Shown: positions 18,347 to 27,784, numbered from the stretch's first letter. The stretch: DNA of 64,000 nucleotides from Endozoicomonas euniceicola (GCF_025562755.1 NZ_CP103300.1:4279001-4343000), one strand, 5' to 3'. Notes: a model not told the origin generated them from the sequence alone. Numbers and translations: made by a program.

Positions 18347-19303
18347 ATGCTTCTTGTAGTAGTTGTTGCCGCTTTGATTGTTTTGCTGACCGCTGCCCTG
18401 TCTGTGATTGAATCTGCCATTATTTATGTTGATGAATTGAGACTGGCGACCATTCTGAGAAACAGCTCGAAAAACAAGCCAAAAAACCGGGACGATATCA
18501 AATACGTTATTCGACAAAAAGATAGACATTTGTCGTCTATGGTGGTGCTGATTACGTTAATCAGTATTGCCGGTAGCTCTGTTATTGGCGCGATGGCTGC
18601 CCGTGAGTTTAATGACCTTGGTCTGGCGATTTTTACCGCCTTGCTGACTTACTGCATGCTGGTGTTTGCCAAGATTCTGCCCAAACTGTATGCCGTACAG
18701 GTGGCCGACAAAGTACTGGACTACACAGCGCCTTTTGTTCGTTTTGTGGCACTCCTGTTACGGCCGGTTATTCGCTTTACTCTGGTGTGGACCCGGCTGT
18801 TTGGCATTGAAGACAAGAGAAAGCCAACCCTTGATGAGTTGAAAGGTATTATTCGCCACTACGGCAAGACGGGCATTATTGCCAAAGATGAACGTATGCT
18901 GCTGGAACAGGCACTGACTTCTAACCGCACGACATTGAGCAGTCTTCCGGAAGGCTCAGGTCCAACAGTTTGCCTGAAAGCTGAGGCAACCCTGGGTAAT
19001 GTTCAGGAGCGGGTTCTGGATCAGCCTTATAAGCGCTACCTGGTGGTTGATAATGGTAAAACGACGGGCGTCGTTCTCTACCGGCATCTGACCAGTAGCC
19101 TGATACGTGGGCATTATGATAAGAAAGTGGGCGAGCTGGCCAGGCAGGTGGCCTGGCTGGAGCCTGACGTCACCTTGCTGGAAGCGATGCAAACCCTGCA
19201 TGAAACCCGTTCATCGGTTGCGCTGTTGCGTGGTACCGACCCGGAGAAAACCCGAATGGTGACTGCCAAGCAGATCTATCGGGCGATTCTCCAGAGCGCC
19301 TGA
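18347..19303 (+). CDS. CNNM/DUF21 and CBS-domain membrane protein (CorB-like)
   Basis: 318 aa. Residues 1-180 form a DUF21/CNNM transmembrane domain: a hydrophobic N-terminal helix, SMVVLITLISIAGSSVIGAM, LGLAIFTALLTYCMLVFAKI, and the conserved LPK-like turn ILPKLYAVQVADKV. A CBS pair follows, with YKRYLVVDNGKTTGVVLYRH and a second half ending EKTRMVTAKQIYRAI. Family members are implicated in Mg2+ or Co2+ efflux or homeostasis in the inner membrane. The CorC_HlyC domain present in longer relatives is missing. A GAGGAG Shine-Dalgarno precedes the ATG. A piece of this gene is duplicated at 17480. Confidence 0.85.
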   Translation: MLLVVVVAALIVLLTAALSVIESAIIYVDELRLATILRNSSKNKPKNRDDIKYVIRQKDRHLSSMVVLITLISIAGSSVIGAMAAREFNDLGLAIFTALLTYCMLVFAKILPKLYAVQVADKVLDYTAPFVRFVALLLRPVIRFTLVWTRLFGIEDKRKPTLDELKGIIRHYGKTGIIAKDERMLLEQALTSNRTTLSSLPEGSGPTVCLKAEATLGNVQERVLDQPYKRYLVVDNGKTTGVVLYRHLTSSLIRGHYDKKVGELARQVAWLEPDVTLLEAMQTLHETRSSVALLRGTDPEKTRMVTAKQIYRAILQSA

Positions 19304-19381
19304 TTTCCATGCTATGCGCTGCTCAGTTTCTGCTATGCTCAGTCTCCGCACAATTAATAAGCAACAAGAAAGGTATGCAGT

Positions 19382-19594
19382 ATGAGTCTTGAAGCTAGAG
19401 TCAAAGCGCTTGAAGAGAACCATGTTCATTGGGATCAGGTACTTACCGGTGTTGAAGGTACTATCGCACTTATCTTAAATGAGCAACGAGACAAATTTAA
19501 GAAAGTTGATCAGCACCTTAAACAGCAAGATCGACGGCTGGACAAAATAGAAGAACTACTTATCCAGATCGTTAATAACCTTGCTTCCAGATAA
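19382..19594 (+). CDS. Small coiled-coil protein
   Basis: 70 aa, highly charged, with heptad-like spacing of hydrophobics throughout (RVKALEENHVHWDQVL, then a long helix QRDKFKKVDQHLKQQDRRLD and KIEELLIQIVNNLA). No signal peptide or membrane helix. A promoter-like AT-rich leader and an AGAAAGG Shine-Dalgarno precede the ATG. It resembles SlyX-like or phage-type small coiled-coil proteins in form only. Function unknown. Confidence 0.55.
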   Translation: MSLEARVKALEENHVHWDQVLTGVEGTIALILNEQRDKFKKVDQHLKQQDRRLDKIEELLIQIVNNLASR

Positions 19595-19631
19595 CTTGCG
19601 CTTGACAACGGTTCCCACCGGGAGCCTTACG

Positions 19632-20324
19632 CTATTTGACTGAATCAATTTCAACTTCAGTCAAATAACGCCACTCACCGGGAGCCAGCTTTTCGTCCAG
19701 CTCTATCTGACCAACCCGTTCCCGGTGCAGCCCCACTACTTTGTTACCCAGTGCAGCAAACATTCGCTTAACCTGATGGTACTTACCCTCGGTAATGGTA
19801 AGCAGCACTTCAGTGGGCGACAGTATTTCCAGCGTTGACGGTTTGGTAACGGCTTTTTCGTTACGCAGCTCAACGCCTTTGGCGAAAGCTTCAATAGCGC
19901 TGTCCTGAATGGGGTCCGCTAATTCCACACGATAACGTTTACCGCATACTTTTTTGGGCGACATCAGTTTATGCGACCACTGCCCATCGTCAGTGATCAG
20001 CAACAGGCCGGTGGTATCCACATCCAGTCGCCCGGCAATGTGCAGGGTGCTGACTTTATCAATATCCAGCAGGTTCAGGACAGAAGGGTAATCGTCGTCC
20101 GCGGTAGAGCTGATAAAGTCAACCGGCTTGTTCAGCATGATGTAGCGTGGGCCACGTAAAGACAGCAGGTTGCCTTCAATTCGCACTTCCGCCGCTTCCG
20201 GTACTTTGAAACTGCCGGTTTTGATCACCTTGCCATTGCAGGTGACTTCTCCGCCACGCAGCAGCCGTTTGGCTTCTGCCCGGCTGAGTTCAGTGCTTTC
20301 ACACAAATATTTATCAAGGCGCAT
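19632..20324 (-). CDS. rsuA: 16S rRNA pseudouridine(516) synthase RsuA
   Basis: 230 aa. An N-terminal S4 RNA-binding domain (MRLDKYLCESTELSRAEAKR) is followed by the RsuA-subfamily catalytic motif AGRLDVDTTGLLLITDDG, in which the Asp of GRLD is catalytic, and by KYHQVKRMFAALGNKVVGLH. It converts U516 of 16S rRNA to pseudouridine. The length matches E. coli RsuA (231 aa), favouring RsuA over RluB/E/F. It lies 2 nt downstream of the DUF2057 gene, so the two are probably co-transcribed. Confidence 0.9.
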   Translation of the reverse strand: MRLDKYLCESTELSRAEAKRLLRGGEVTCNGKVIKTGSFKVPEAAEVRIEGNLLSLRGPRYIMLNKPVDFISSTADDDYPSVLNLLDIDKVSTLHIAGRLDVDTTGLLLITDDGQWSHKLMSPKKVCGKRYRVELADPIQDSAIEAFAKGVELRNEKAVTKPSTLEILSPTEVLLTITEGKYHQVKRMFAALGNKVVGLHRERVGQIELDEKLAPGEWRYLTEVEIDSVK

Positions 20325-20326
20325 GG

Positions 20327-21061
20327 TTACTTCTGCTTTGTCGCCCAGTCCAGAAAGCTTTTGCGAGTCGCGCTGTCAGCTTCCATGTACCAGTATTTCA
20401 GCATGCGTTCAGCCATAACGTTTTCTTCCGGCGTATTGTTGTTGGCGCCGGAATAAACTGAGCTATCCTGTTGGGCATTGGCAAAGCCGTTGGCAAACTC
20501 ATCCATCTGAACACCAGCCAGTTCCGGGAAGGCTGCTTCGTTATCGCTCAGGTTAAATTTGCGGACATCGGCAGCATAGTTGCGACCAATCTGAATACCA
20601 CGGGAAGGCAGGGTCGCAATCTCAAAGGGAACGTCTTCCTGCTTTTCATTCACCACGGTGATTTTGCTGGCAGGGTCGCGGTTGATGGCATCAGCCTGTC
20701 GTCTGTTAATCAATCGTGGCGCTTCAATCATATAGTGATGACCGTCCAGCGGGTGAAAACTGATCACAAAAGGTCTGGAAGTAAATTGTTCAATATGATC
20801 ACCAGAGCCGAGGGTTTCTTTCAGTTCAAAGACCACCTGGTGACGCTTTTTAGTCAGTTTGATGGAATCGCCCCGGTGCAGGTCAAGGTCTTTAGCAGCC
20901 TTGCCGTCAAGCACCAGTAGCTCTGCTTTGGCGGGCAGTTTGAGAGTGCTGTTCAGCTCGGCAAAGGCGGGCAAGCTTATTAATGTCAGGGTGAAAAACG
21001 GGAACAGCAGGGCTTGCAATGTACTGGCAGCTTTCTTAGTAGCTTGCGTAGCAACTCGCAT
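20327..21061 (-). CDS. Exported DUF2057 (YccT-like) protein
   Basis: 244 aa from the ATG at 21061, chosen over the ATG at 21076 because GAAGG lies 8-9 nt before it. Residues about 15-35 form a signal peptide (LLFPFFTLTLISLPAFAEL). The DUF2057 pattern is seen in LPAKAELLVLDGKAAKDLDL, HQVVFELKETLGSGDHIEQF and RPFVISFHPLDGHHYMIEAP. Function of the family is not established. A C-terminal extension of about 70 residues follows the domain. Adjacent to rsuA on the same strand. Confidence 0.8.
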   Translation of the reverse strand: MRVATQATKKAASTLQALLFPFFTLTLISLPAFAELNSTLKLPAKAELLVLDGKAAKDLDLHRGDSIKLTKKRHQVVFELKETLGSGDHIEQFTSRPFVISFHPLDGHHYMIEAPRLINRRQADAINRDPASKITVVNEKQEDVPFEIATLPSRGIQIGRNYAADVRKFNLSDNEAAFPELAGVQMDEFANGFANAQQDSSVYSGANNNTPEENVMAERMLKYWYMEADSATRKSFLDWATKQK

Positions 21062-21219
21062 GATAACAACCTTCATCAGTAAATATCCAAAGGAGGCACA
21101 AAATGCCGCAGAGATGCCGCAAAAGCAAGTGTGAATGTCTCTGCTGAGGGCTTTCAGGGCGTGAATTCTTGATGCTAACTACTTATACTTGCCGCACTTA
21201 ACATTAACTAATCATACTT

Positions 21220-22458
21220 ATGAACCAAACCGTAGAAACAGGCAACGTGACCGATATTAACGCAGATGTTGTGGTCATCGGTGGCGGTATCGCCGGGCTC
21301 TGGCTGTTTAATACCCTGAACAAACAGGGTTATAAGGCCCTGCTGCTGGAAGATGAAACCCTGGGAGGCGGACAGACGATCAAGTCCCAGGGCATTGTTC
21401 ATGGCGGAACCAAGTACACACTGTCTGGCAATCTGACCAAGGCCGCGGATTGCATTGCCGGTATGCCCCAGCGCTGGCGCGATGCCCTGGCCGGAGAGGG
21501 GGATGTTGACCTGAGCGATGCGAAAGTGTTGTCTGAATACCACTATCTGTGGTCTCCGGGTGATATTGCGTCACGCATGACCTCCTTCTTTGCCAGCAAG
21601 GCGCTACGCGGACGTGTGAACCAGGTCAAAGAGCGTGAAAGTCTGCCAGCGATTTTCCGTAACGACAGTTTTCGTGGCACGGTTTATAAGCTGAACGAGA
21701 TTGTTCTGGATATTCAGACGGTGGTAAAAAGTCTGGTCAGAGGGCTGGAGTCCCGCACTCTGAAGGTTGACTGGACCCCTGACAGTGGCGACTCACGTCT
21801 TGTGACGGATAATGGTGAGATTGCCTTTATTGAGCATACTCAGGGCAATGTGACCTATCGAATCCATGCCCGCAAATTTGTACTGACTGCCGGTGAAGGC
21901 GCACGTACCCTGATGGGACGCTGGGGCATCAGCGAACCAGAAATGCAGCTGCGTCCGTTGCACATGGTCATGGTGAAGCACACCCATCCTGATCCTCTTT
22001 ATGCCCACTGCCTGGGTATCAAAACGGTGCCACGGATGACAGTGACCAGCCACCCGACAGAAGACGGCCAGTGGGTCTGGTATCTGGGCGGTGAGATTGC
22101 TGAAGATGGTGTAGAGCGTACGCCGGAAGAACAGATTCGTGTGGCGCGTCGGGAACTGGCAGATATCCTGCCCTGGGTAAACTTCGATAACGCCCAGTGG
22201 TCAACCTTGCGGGTTAATCGTGCAGAGCCTAAACAGTCCAGGTTGCTGCGTCCGGATGCCGCTTTCTGTCAATCGATGGGCAATGGCATTGTCACCTGGC
22301 CGACCAAGCTGGCGCTGGCTCCGAACCTTGCGGACGAAGTGGGTAACCTTCTTGGCGCAGACAGTATTCAACCTTCAGGCAATGAGGAATTTGCACTGCC
22401 AGCAAACCTGAAACACCCCCAAGTCTGTGAACAGTTCTGGAGCAAGCATTTTGACTGA
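21220..22458 (+). CDS. FAD-dependent oxidoreductase (DAO family)
   Basis: 412 aa. The Rossmann dinucleotide motif is VVVIGGGIAGLWLFNTLNKQ near residue 15, followed by the acidic ribose-binding residue in LLLEDETLGGGQT. FVLTAGEGARTLMGR fits the second FAD contact. The fold is that of D-amino-acid oxidase-like flavoproteins; its substrate is unknown. The C-terminal part (LSPGDIASRM, VNRAEPKQSRLLRPDAAFC) is not diagnostic. It overlaps the aldo/keto reductase gene by 32 nt, suggesting a two-gene redox operon. Confidence 0.82.
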   Translation: MNQTVETGNVTDINADVVVIGGGIAGLWLFNTLNKQGYKALLLEDETLGGGQTIKSQGIVHGGTKYTLSGNLTKAADCIAGMPQRWRDALAGEGDVDLSDAKVLSEYHYLWSPGDIASRMTSFFASKALRGRVNQVKERESLPAIFRNDSFRGTVYKLNEIVLDIQTVVKSLVRGLESRTLKVDWTPDSGDSRLVTDNGEIAFIEHTQGNVTYRIHARKFVLTAGEGARTLMGRWGISEPEMQLRPLHMVMVKHTHPDPLYAHCLGIKTVPRMTVTSHPTEDGQWVWYLGGEIAEDGVERTPEEQIRVARRELADILPWVNFDNAQWSTLRVNRAEPKQSRLLRPDAAFCQSMGNGIVTWPTKLALAPNLADEVGNLLGADSIQPSGNEEFALPANLKHPQVCEQFWSKHFD

Positions 22459-23257
22459 CCCCCTGTTACCAATCCGGCCTGTACCCGGTACTGACATTGC
22501 GGTGTCGCCTATTGGCTTTGGCACCGTCAAGCTGGGGCGGGACCAGCAGGTGAAATACCCGCAGGGATTTAAGATTCCTGACAATCAGGCGGCCAGCGAT
22601 TTGCTGGCTCTGGCCCGGTCCCTGGGCATTAATCTGCTGGATACGGCACCCGCCTACGGCACCAGTGAAAAAAGACTGGGCAAACTGCTGAAAGGCCAGC
22701 GTCAGGACTGGGTGATTTGCAGCAAGGTGGGTGAAGAGTTTATTGAGGGTGAGTCCCGCTTTGACTTTTCACCGGAGTACATTCGGTTCAGTATTGAGCG
22801 CAGCCTTAAACGACTGAAGACCGATTACATTGATATGGTACTGGTTCATTCCAGTGGCGATGATATCAATATTATTCAGCAGTATGGTTGTCTCGAAGTG
22901 CTGGCCGACCTGAAGAAAGAAGGTCTGGTTCGTGCTACTGGAATGTCTACCAAAACAGTAGACGGCGGTATTCTGGCACTGGAACAATCCGATATTGCCA
23001 TGGTGACTTATAACCTTAATGAACAGGCTGAAAAACCGGTTCTGGACTATGCCGAGAAACACGACAAAGGAATTTTAATTAAAAAGGCACTGGCCAGTGG
23101 GCATGCCTGTCTGGAAGGTGAGGACCCGGTTGAGAAAAGCATGGAGCTGGTGTTTGGTCACCCGGCGGTTGCTTCGGCGATTATCGGGACGATTAATCCA
23201 AAACACCTTCGGGAAAATGTTGAAACATGTGCCAGGGTTTTGAGGAAACAGTCCTGA
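22427..23257 (+). CDS. Aldo/keto reductase
   Basis: 276 aa from a GTG at 22427; a TTG at 22451, just before MTDPLLPIRPVPG, is an alternative. AKR features are the N-terminal SPIGFGTVKLG, the catalytic Asp/Tyr region LLDTAPAYGTSEKRLGKLLK, Lys in ICSKVGEEF and the IDMVLVHSSG strand, ending with the NADPH-binding AIIGTINPKHLRENV. It reduces an aldehyde or ketone with NADPH. Translationally coupled to the FAD oxidoreductase upstream. Confidence 0.88.
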   Translation: MNSSGASILTDPLLPIRPVPGTDIAVSPIGFGTVKLGRDQQVKYPQGFKIPDNQAASDLLALARSLGINLLDTAPAYGTSEKRLGKLLKGQRQDWVICSKVGEEFIEGESRFDFSPEYIRFSIERSLKRLKTDYIDMVLVHSSGDDINIIQQYGCLEVLADLKKEGLVRATGMSTKTVDGGILALEQSDIAMVTYNLNEQAEKPVLDYAEKHDKGILIKKALASGHACLEGEDPVEKSMELVFGHPAVASAIIGTINPKHLRENVETCARVLRKQS

Positions 23258-23266
23258 TCAGGAGGA

Positions 23267-23293
23267 AGCGGGAAGATAACCGGCCTTCCCGCT
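23267..23293. terminator. Stem-loop after the aldo/keto reductase
   Basis: AGCGGGAAG (23267-23275) pairs with CTTCCCGCT (23285-23293) over a 9-nt loop. No T-run follows. Confidence 0.5.
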
Positions 23294-23300
23294 ATGTGCC

Positions 23301-23437
23301 TAAGGAGCGCAGCATTCAATAACTTACCGGGCTTTTGGCTTTTGGCTTTTGGCTTTTGGCTGTTGGCTATTAGCTGCTCATAAAGCCAACAGCCAACAGC
23401 CAACAGCCAACAGCCAACCGCCAACCGCGGTATATTT
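23301..23437 (-). repeat. TTGGCTG-heptamer element, copy 2 (inverted relative to copy 1)
   Basis: Reading the minus strand, the blocks appear in the same order as at 10926-11020: AATATACCGC, a run of TTGGCTG/TTGGCGG heptamers, TTATGAGCAGCTAATAGCC, several GCCAAAA units, then CCCGGTAAGTTATTGAATGC and TGCGCTCCTTA. This copy has more heptamers on both arms (about five and four) than copy 1, so the arrays vary in length while the flanks are conserved. Confidence 0.8.
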
Positions 23438-23452
23438 TAATCTTCAGCTCCC

Positions 23453-24898
23453 CTAAGCCGTTTCTTTTACCGACTCATCAGTGCGGATTTTTTCAACAAT
23501 AGCGGTCGTTGAACAGTTATCCAGAAACGCCAGCACTTTCACATCGCCACCATACTCGTAAACGATGTCGGCACCGACTACTTCGTCAATGCTGTAGTCT
23601 CCACCTTTTACCAGTACGTCGGGCTTAACCAGATGCAGCAGGTTTTCCGGGGTGTCTTCATTAAAGCTGACTACCCAGTCTACCGCTTCCAGGCCTGCCA
23701 GCACCGCCATACGACGGTCCTCGGTATTGATAGGCCTACCTTCGCCCTTCAGGCGCTTAACCGAGTTATCGCTGTTGATCGCCAGTACCAGGCGGTCGCC
23801 CTGTCTGCGAGCCTGTTCCAGATAGCCCACATGCCCGGCATGGATGATATCGAAACAGCCATTGGTAAAGACGATTTTTTCACCGTGGGCGCGGGCATCT
23901 TCAATGGCAATTATCAGCTGGTCAGTGGTGACAATGCCGCGTTCTGCGCCCAGCTCCCGGTTCACTTCACGACGCAGCTCGGGCATGCTGATGGTGGCCG
24001 TGCCCAGTTTGCCAACGACAATGCCTGCCGCAATGTTAGCAATAGCCGCCGCCTGGGGTAGCTCTGAACCGGCTGCCAGCGCTGCTGCCAGCGTTGAAAT
24101 AACGGTGTCGCCAGCACCGGTTACATCAAACACTTCCCTGGCTCGTGCAGGCAGGTGAACTTCCTGACTGTCTTTACAGATCAGTGTCATGCCGTGTTCA
24201 CTGCGGGTGATCAGCAGGGCTTCCAGCTCCAGTTCCTGCATCAGTTGCTGGCCTTTGTCGACCAGCTCCTGTTCGTCTTTGCAGTGACCGACTACCGTCT
24301 CAAACTCTTGCAGGTTGGGCGTAATCACAGAGGCTCCGCGATAACGCTTAAAGTCAGTACCTTTAGGGTCAACCAGAACCGGAATGTTGCGGGTGCGAGC
24401 CGTGCAAATCAGTTGCTGGTGGTTTTGCAGTGTGCCTTTGTTGTAGTCAGACAGTACCACGGCATCAATGTTATCCAGCAATGCGGCGGTTTTCTCTTCC
24501 AGAATATCGCTGCTCAGGCTGTGGAACGCTTCTTCACGGTCCAGACGAATCAGCTGCTGGTGCTGGCTGATAACCCGCAGTTTGGTGATGGTTCGAGTGT
24601 CTGGCATGCGGGCAAAGTCGCAGAACACCCCGGCTGCTTCGAGCCGGGTTTGCAGGGCATCAGCCGCTTCGTCATCACCGGTGGCTGCAATCAGCCATGC
24701 AGGCGCTCCGAGAGAGGCAATGTTCAGAGCAACGTTACCCGCGCCGCCCGGACGGTCTTCCTCCTGACCAATACGGACAACCGGTACTGGCGCTTCCGGA
24801 GAGATTCGTGAAGTCGCACCATGCCAGTAGCGGTCCAGCATTACGTCGCCAACCACCAGGACCCGGGCCTGGTCGAAACGGGGCAGAGTCAATTTCAT
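23453..24898 (-). CDS. hldE: Bifunctional heptose 7-phosphate kinase / heptose 1-phosphate adenylyltransferase
   Basis: 481 aa, close to the E. coli length of 477. The N-terminal ribokinase-like domain shows RPGGAGNVALNIASLGA and the catalytic FDVTGAGDTVISTLAAALAA (residues about 240-270). The C-terminal nucleotidyltransferase domain starts with FTNGCFDIIHAGHVGYLEQA (residues about 345-365, HxGH motif). It makes ADP-heptose for the lipopolysaccharide inner core in the cytoplasm. It follows msbA on the same strand, with a hairpin between, the order I recall from Pseudomonas. Confidence 0.95.
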   Translation of the reverse strand: MKLTLPRFDQARVLVVGDVMLDRYWHGATSRISPEAPVPVVRIGQEEDRPGGAGNVALNIASLGAPAWLIAATGDDEAADALQTRLEAAGVFCDFARMPDTRTITKLRVISQHQQLIRLDREEAFHSLSSDILEEKTAALLDNIDAVVLSDYNKGTLQNHQQLICTARTRNIPVLVDPKGTDFKRYRGASVITPNLQEFETVVGHCKDEQELVDKGQQLMQELELEALLITRSEHGMTLICKDSQEVHLPARAREVFDVTGAGDTVISTLAAALAAGSELPQAAAIANIAAGIVVGKLGTATISMPELRREVNRELGAERGIVTTDQLIIAIEDARAHGEKIVFTNGCFDIIHAGHVGYLEQARRQGDRLVLAINSDNSVKRLKGEGRPINTEDRRMAVLAGLEAVDWVVSFNEDTPENLLHLVKPDVLVKGGDYSIDEVVGADIVYEYGGDVKVLAFLDNCSTTAIVEKIRTDESVKETA

Positions 24899-24939
24899 TC
24901 AGTGTATTCCACTTTCATTTTTGCCTTCCTTTGGAAGGC

Positions 24940-24966
24940 GAGGGCTGGTCGTATTGACCAGCCCTC
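24940..24966. terminator. 11-bp stem-loop between msbA and hldE
   Basis: GAGGGCTGGTC (24940-24950) pairs with GACCAGCCCTC (24956-24966). A second small hairpin GCCTTCC/GGAAGGC lies at 24923-24939. They sit between the msbA stop and the hldE start and may reduce read-through. Confidence 0.55.
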
Positions 24967-25008
24967 ATATCGAACAGAGTTAAAACAGTATCAGGCTGGC
25001 GAATGTAA

Positions 25009-26826
25009 TTACAGCGCTTCCAGCAGGGCTTCCTGATTTTCCTTGAACTGCAATTTGTGCAATTTGGCGTAGTGACCACCTTTGGCCAGCAGTTCAGCAT
25101 GGTTGCCAGTTTCGATAATCTGCCCCTTATCCATCACCAGAATCCGGTCGGCATTTTCAATGGTGGACAGTCGGTGGGCAATCACCAGCGTGGTTCGCCC
25201 TTTCATAACCTCTTCCAGCGCCGCCTGTATATGGCGCTCGGATTCTGTATCCAGCGCTGAGGTCGCTTCATCAAGGATAAGAATCGGGGCGTCTTTCAAA
25301 ATCGCTCTGGCAATGGCCAGGCGTTGACGCTGACCACCGGAAAGCAGCACGCCGTCTTCGCCGACCAGCGTATCAAAACCTTCAGGCATGTTGGCAATAA
25401 ACTCACTGGCATAAGCCGCATCGGCAGCCGCTTTGACGTCGGCTTCACGGGTTTTATCCAGCAAACCATAGGCGATATTGCGGTTTACCGTGTCGTTAAA
25501 CAGGGTGACATTCTGGTCAACCAGGGCAATATGGCTGCGCAGGTTTCTCAGGGCAAAGTCTTCGATATCGGTGCCGTCCAGAAGAATCTGCCCTTGCCCG
25601 TGATTGTAAAAACGGGGTACCAGATTGGCTAACGTGGTTTTGCCCGAACCGGAGCGACCCACCAGGGCTACGGTCTGACCGGGTTCTACGGTAAAGCTGA
25701 TATTGTCCAGCGCGGGACGTTCAGCATTGGGATACTGGAAGGTGACATCTTTGAATTCCAGGCGACCTTCGATTTTCCCGGAGGTGAAAGAGCCGTGATC
25801 AGGTTCAGGCGTTTCATCCGCCATTTTAAAGATACTTTCCGCAGCGGCAATACCTTTCTGGATGTTGGCATTCACTTCACTGAGCTGGCGAATAGGTTTC
25901 GGGAGCAGGGCGGCTGCGGTCACAAAGCTGACCAGAGAAGCCGTGGTCGCATCACCCTTCAGCCAGAGTACCAGAAAGAACAGAATTGCCAGGGCGGAAT
26001 TCACCAGCAGTTGCAGGGTGGGGGTGTGAATAGCTGACGCCTTAACCATCTTCAGGTTCTGACGGGTGTTTTTGGCACTGGCATCGCTAAATCGACCTTT
26101 TTCGTAGTCTTCGCCGCCGAAGCCCCGCACGACTCTGTAACCGCTAATGGTTTCAGAGCTAACGTGTGTCAGGTCGCCCATGGTGTCCTGAATCTTTGAA
26201 CTCAGCTTGCGGAAACGCTTGCTGGCTGTGGTCACGACCAAAGCAATCAGGGGAGCCACTGCAAAGAATACCAGCGTCAGCTTCCAGTTGGTCATCAGCA
26301 GGTAAGTAATCAGGAAAACAACCGTCAAACCTTCGCGCACCACCACTTTGATAGCGTCCGTAGCGGCAGTGGTCACCAGGCTGACATTGTAGGTAATACG
26401 GGCTATGAGATGACCGGAGTTATTGTTGTCGAAATATTCATTAGGCAGTTGCACCATGTGGTTAAACATCAGGCGGCGCAGGTCGTGGACGACATTCATG
26501 GAAACCTTGGCAAGGTAGTAGTTCCCTAAAAAAGAGCCAATACCGCGCAAAATAGCAATGACGGTTATAACGATGGGTATCAGTGCTGCCGAGGCAAACA
26601 CTTCAATGGGGATAAAGCCACCCAGGTCTTTGCTGATGGTGGCGTGACTGCCCTCCAGTGCTTCTACAAAATACTCCAGCAGCCGGGCAAAAGCTGGCTG
26701 GCTTAATGCAAACAGGGCGTAGCCGAGCAGGCTGATAACAAAGAAGCCGGTGTAGGGCTTTACATAGGTCAATAGCCGCAGATAAATCTGCAGGCCACTG
26801 GCCTTGGCTGGTTCTGACATGGCCAT
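25009..26826 (-). CDS. msbA: Lipid A export ATP-binding/permease MsbA
   Basis: 605 aa half-transporter. Residues about 20-330 form the six-helix ABC exporter domain; the nucleotide-binding domain follows, with Walker A GRSGSGKTTL, signature LSGGQRQRLAIARAIL, Walker B ILILDEATSALD and the H-loop IAHRLST. It flips lipid A-core across the inner membrane. The neighbouring hldE and lipopolysaccharide-kinase-like gene support MsbA over a generic exporter. The start may be the ATG six bases downstream of 26826. Confidence 0.93.
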   Translation of the reverse strand: MAMSEPAKASGLQIYLRLLTYVKPYTGFFVISLLGYALFALSQPAFARLLEYFVEALEGSHATISKDLGGFIPIEVFASAALIPIVITVIAILRGIGSFLGNYYLAKVSMNVVHDLRRLMFNHMVQLPNEYFDNNNSGHLIARITYNVSLVTTAATDAIKVVVREGLTVVFLITYLLMTNWKLTLVFFAVAPLIALVVTTASKRFRKLSSKIQDTMGDLTHVSSETISGYRVVRGFGGEDYEKGRFSDASAKNTRQNLKMVKASAIHTPTLQLLVNSALAILFFLVLWLKGDATTASLVSFVTAAALLPKPIRQLSEVNANIQKGIAAAESIFKMADETPEPDHGSFTSGKIEGRLEFKDVTFQYPNAERPALDNISFTVEPGQTVALVGRSGSGKTTLANLVPRFYNHGQGQILLDGTDIEDFALRNLRSHIALVDQNVTLFNDTVNRNIAYGLLDKTREADVKAAADAAYASEFIANMPEGFDTLVGEDGVLLSGGQRQRLAIARAILKDAPILILDEATSALDTESERHIQAALEEVMKGRTTLVIAHRLSTIENADRILVMDKGQIIETGNHAELLAKGGHYAKLHKLQFKENQEALLEAL

Positions 26827-27096
26827 TAAAAATCAATCAGTTAAAGTGTTCGCTATTGTGGATGAAGTCACAGCATTGCTCAATGCAAACCGAGTCAAGA
26901 CTATGAAAAAGCAGCGAGTCGGGAATATTAGCACAAATGTGCAATGGTGATGGGAGAGGTGGCAACGGGAAGGGTTGGGGGGTGTTTACTGGCCGCCATT
27001 CGCGCTATTTCGACGATTGCTATGAGCATTTTTCATTGGTATGCGGTAATATTCAGCGCTTTTTAATTTTCCCCGGTTATTGCAGGTAAATATCAG

Positions 27097-27771
27097 GTGA
27101 TGCGGCGGCTGTTTGGCAAGCGACTTTCTGACAGGGATTTTCAGGCCTTGCGCAAGGGAGCAGAAGTGATCGAGTACGATGGGGACGGCGATAAAGTCCT
27201 GCGTCTGAACGATGGCTCGTTCCTGAAATTGTTTAAGGTAAAAAGCCGGTTCAGTTCAGCCCGCTTCCTGCCCTATTCTGTTCGTTTTGCAAGAAATGCC
27301 GACAGGTTGCACCGGTTGAATATTCCGACGGTGAAGATCATTAACTGCTACCGTATACCTTCTATTGCAAGAACCGCGGTGCATTATCAGCCCCTGCCCG
27401 GCAAAACCCTGCGGCAGGTGCTGCCTCTGGTCAGCGGGCAGCAGAGGCAACAGTTACTGGCAGACAACGCCCGACTGATCGCCAGAATGCACAGGCTGGG
27501 CGTATATTTTCGCTCTGCGCACCTGGGTAATATTGTGCAACAGCCCGACGGCACTCTCGGGCTGATCGATATTGCCGATATGCGCTTTAGCTTCGGCGCT
27601 CTGAAAAAAGAGTTGTGCTTCAGGAATTTTCGCCACATGTCCCGTTATGAGGTCGATGTGGCTTACCTGCTTGAAAATAACACGTTTCCTTCGGTGTATG
27701 CGGAACAGGCCAATATGGACGCCGGAGAAGTGACCCGTGTTATTCAGTCAGGGACTGTAAACGAGATTTGA
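27097..27771 (+). CDS. Lipopolysaccharide-kinase-like / toluene-tolerance-type protein
   Basis: 224 aa from GTG 27097 or the adjacent ATG 27100. It has a protein-kinase-like fold remnant: RLNDGSFLKLFKVK corresponds to the nucleotide-binding Lys strand, and MHRLGVYFRSAHLGNIVQQP ending GLIDIADMRFS to the catalytic and Mg-binding loops (xxHxxN and IDxxD), as in WaaP/KdkA-like small kinases. An equivalent gene is adjacent to msbA/hldE in Pseudomonas as I recall. Likely role is phosphorylation of lipopolysaccharide core sugars; this is inferred from motif and context. Confidence 0.7.
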   Translation: MMRRLFGKRLSDRDFQALRKGAEVIEYDGDGDKVLRLNDGSFLKLFKVKSRFSSARFLPYSVRFARNADRLHRLNIPTVKIINCYRIPSIARTAVHYQPLPGKTLRQVLPLVSGQQRQQLLADNARLIARMHRLGVYFRSAHLGNIVQQPDGTLGLIDIADMRFSFGALKKELCFRNFRHMSRYEVDVAYLLENNTFPSVYAEQANMDAGEVTRVIQSGTVNEI

Positions 27772-27784
27772 TGAGAGAAATACA

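Noticed and set aside
23330..23430. CRISPR array at the heptamer repeats
   Set aside because: Units are 7 bp and contiguous without spacers, and no cas genes are present.
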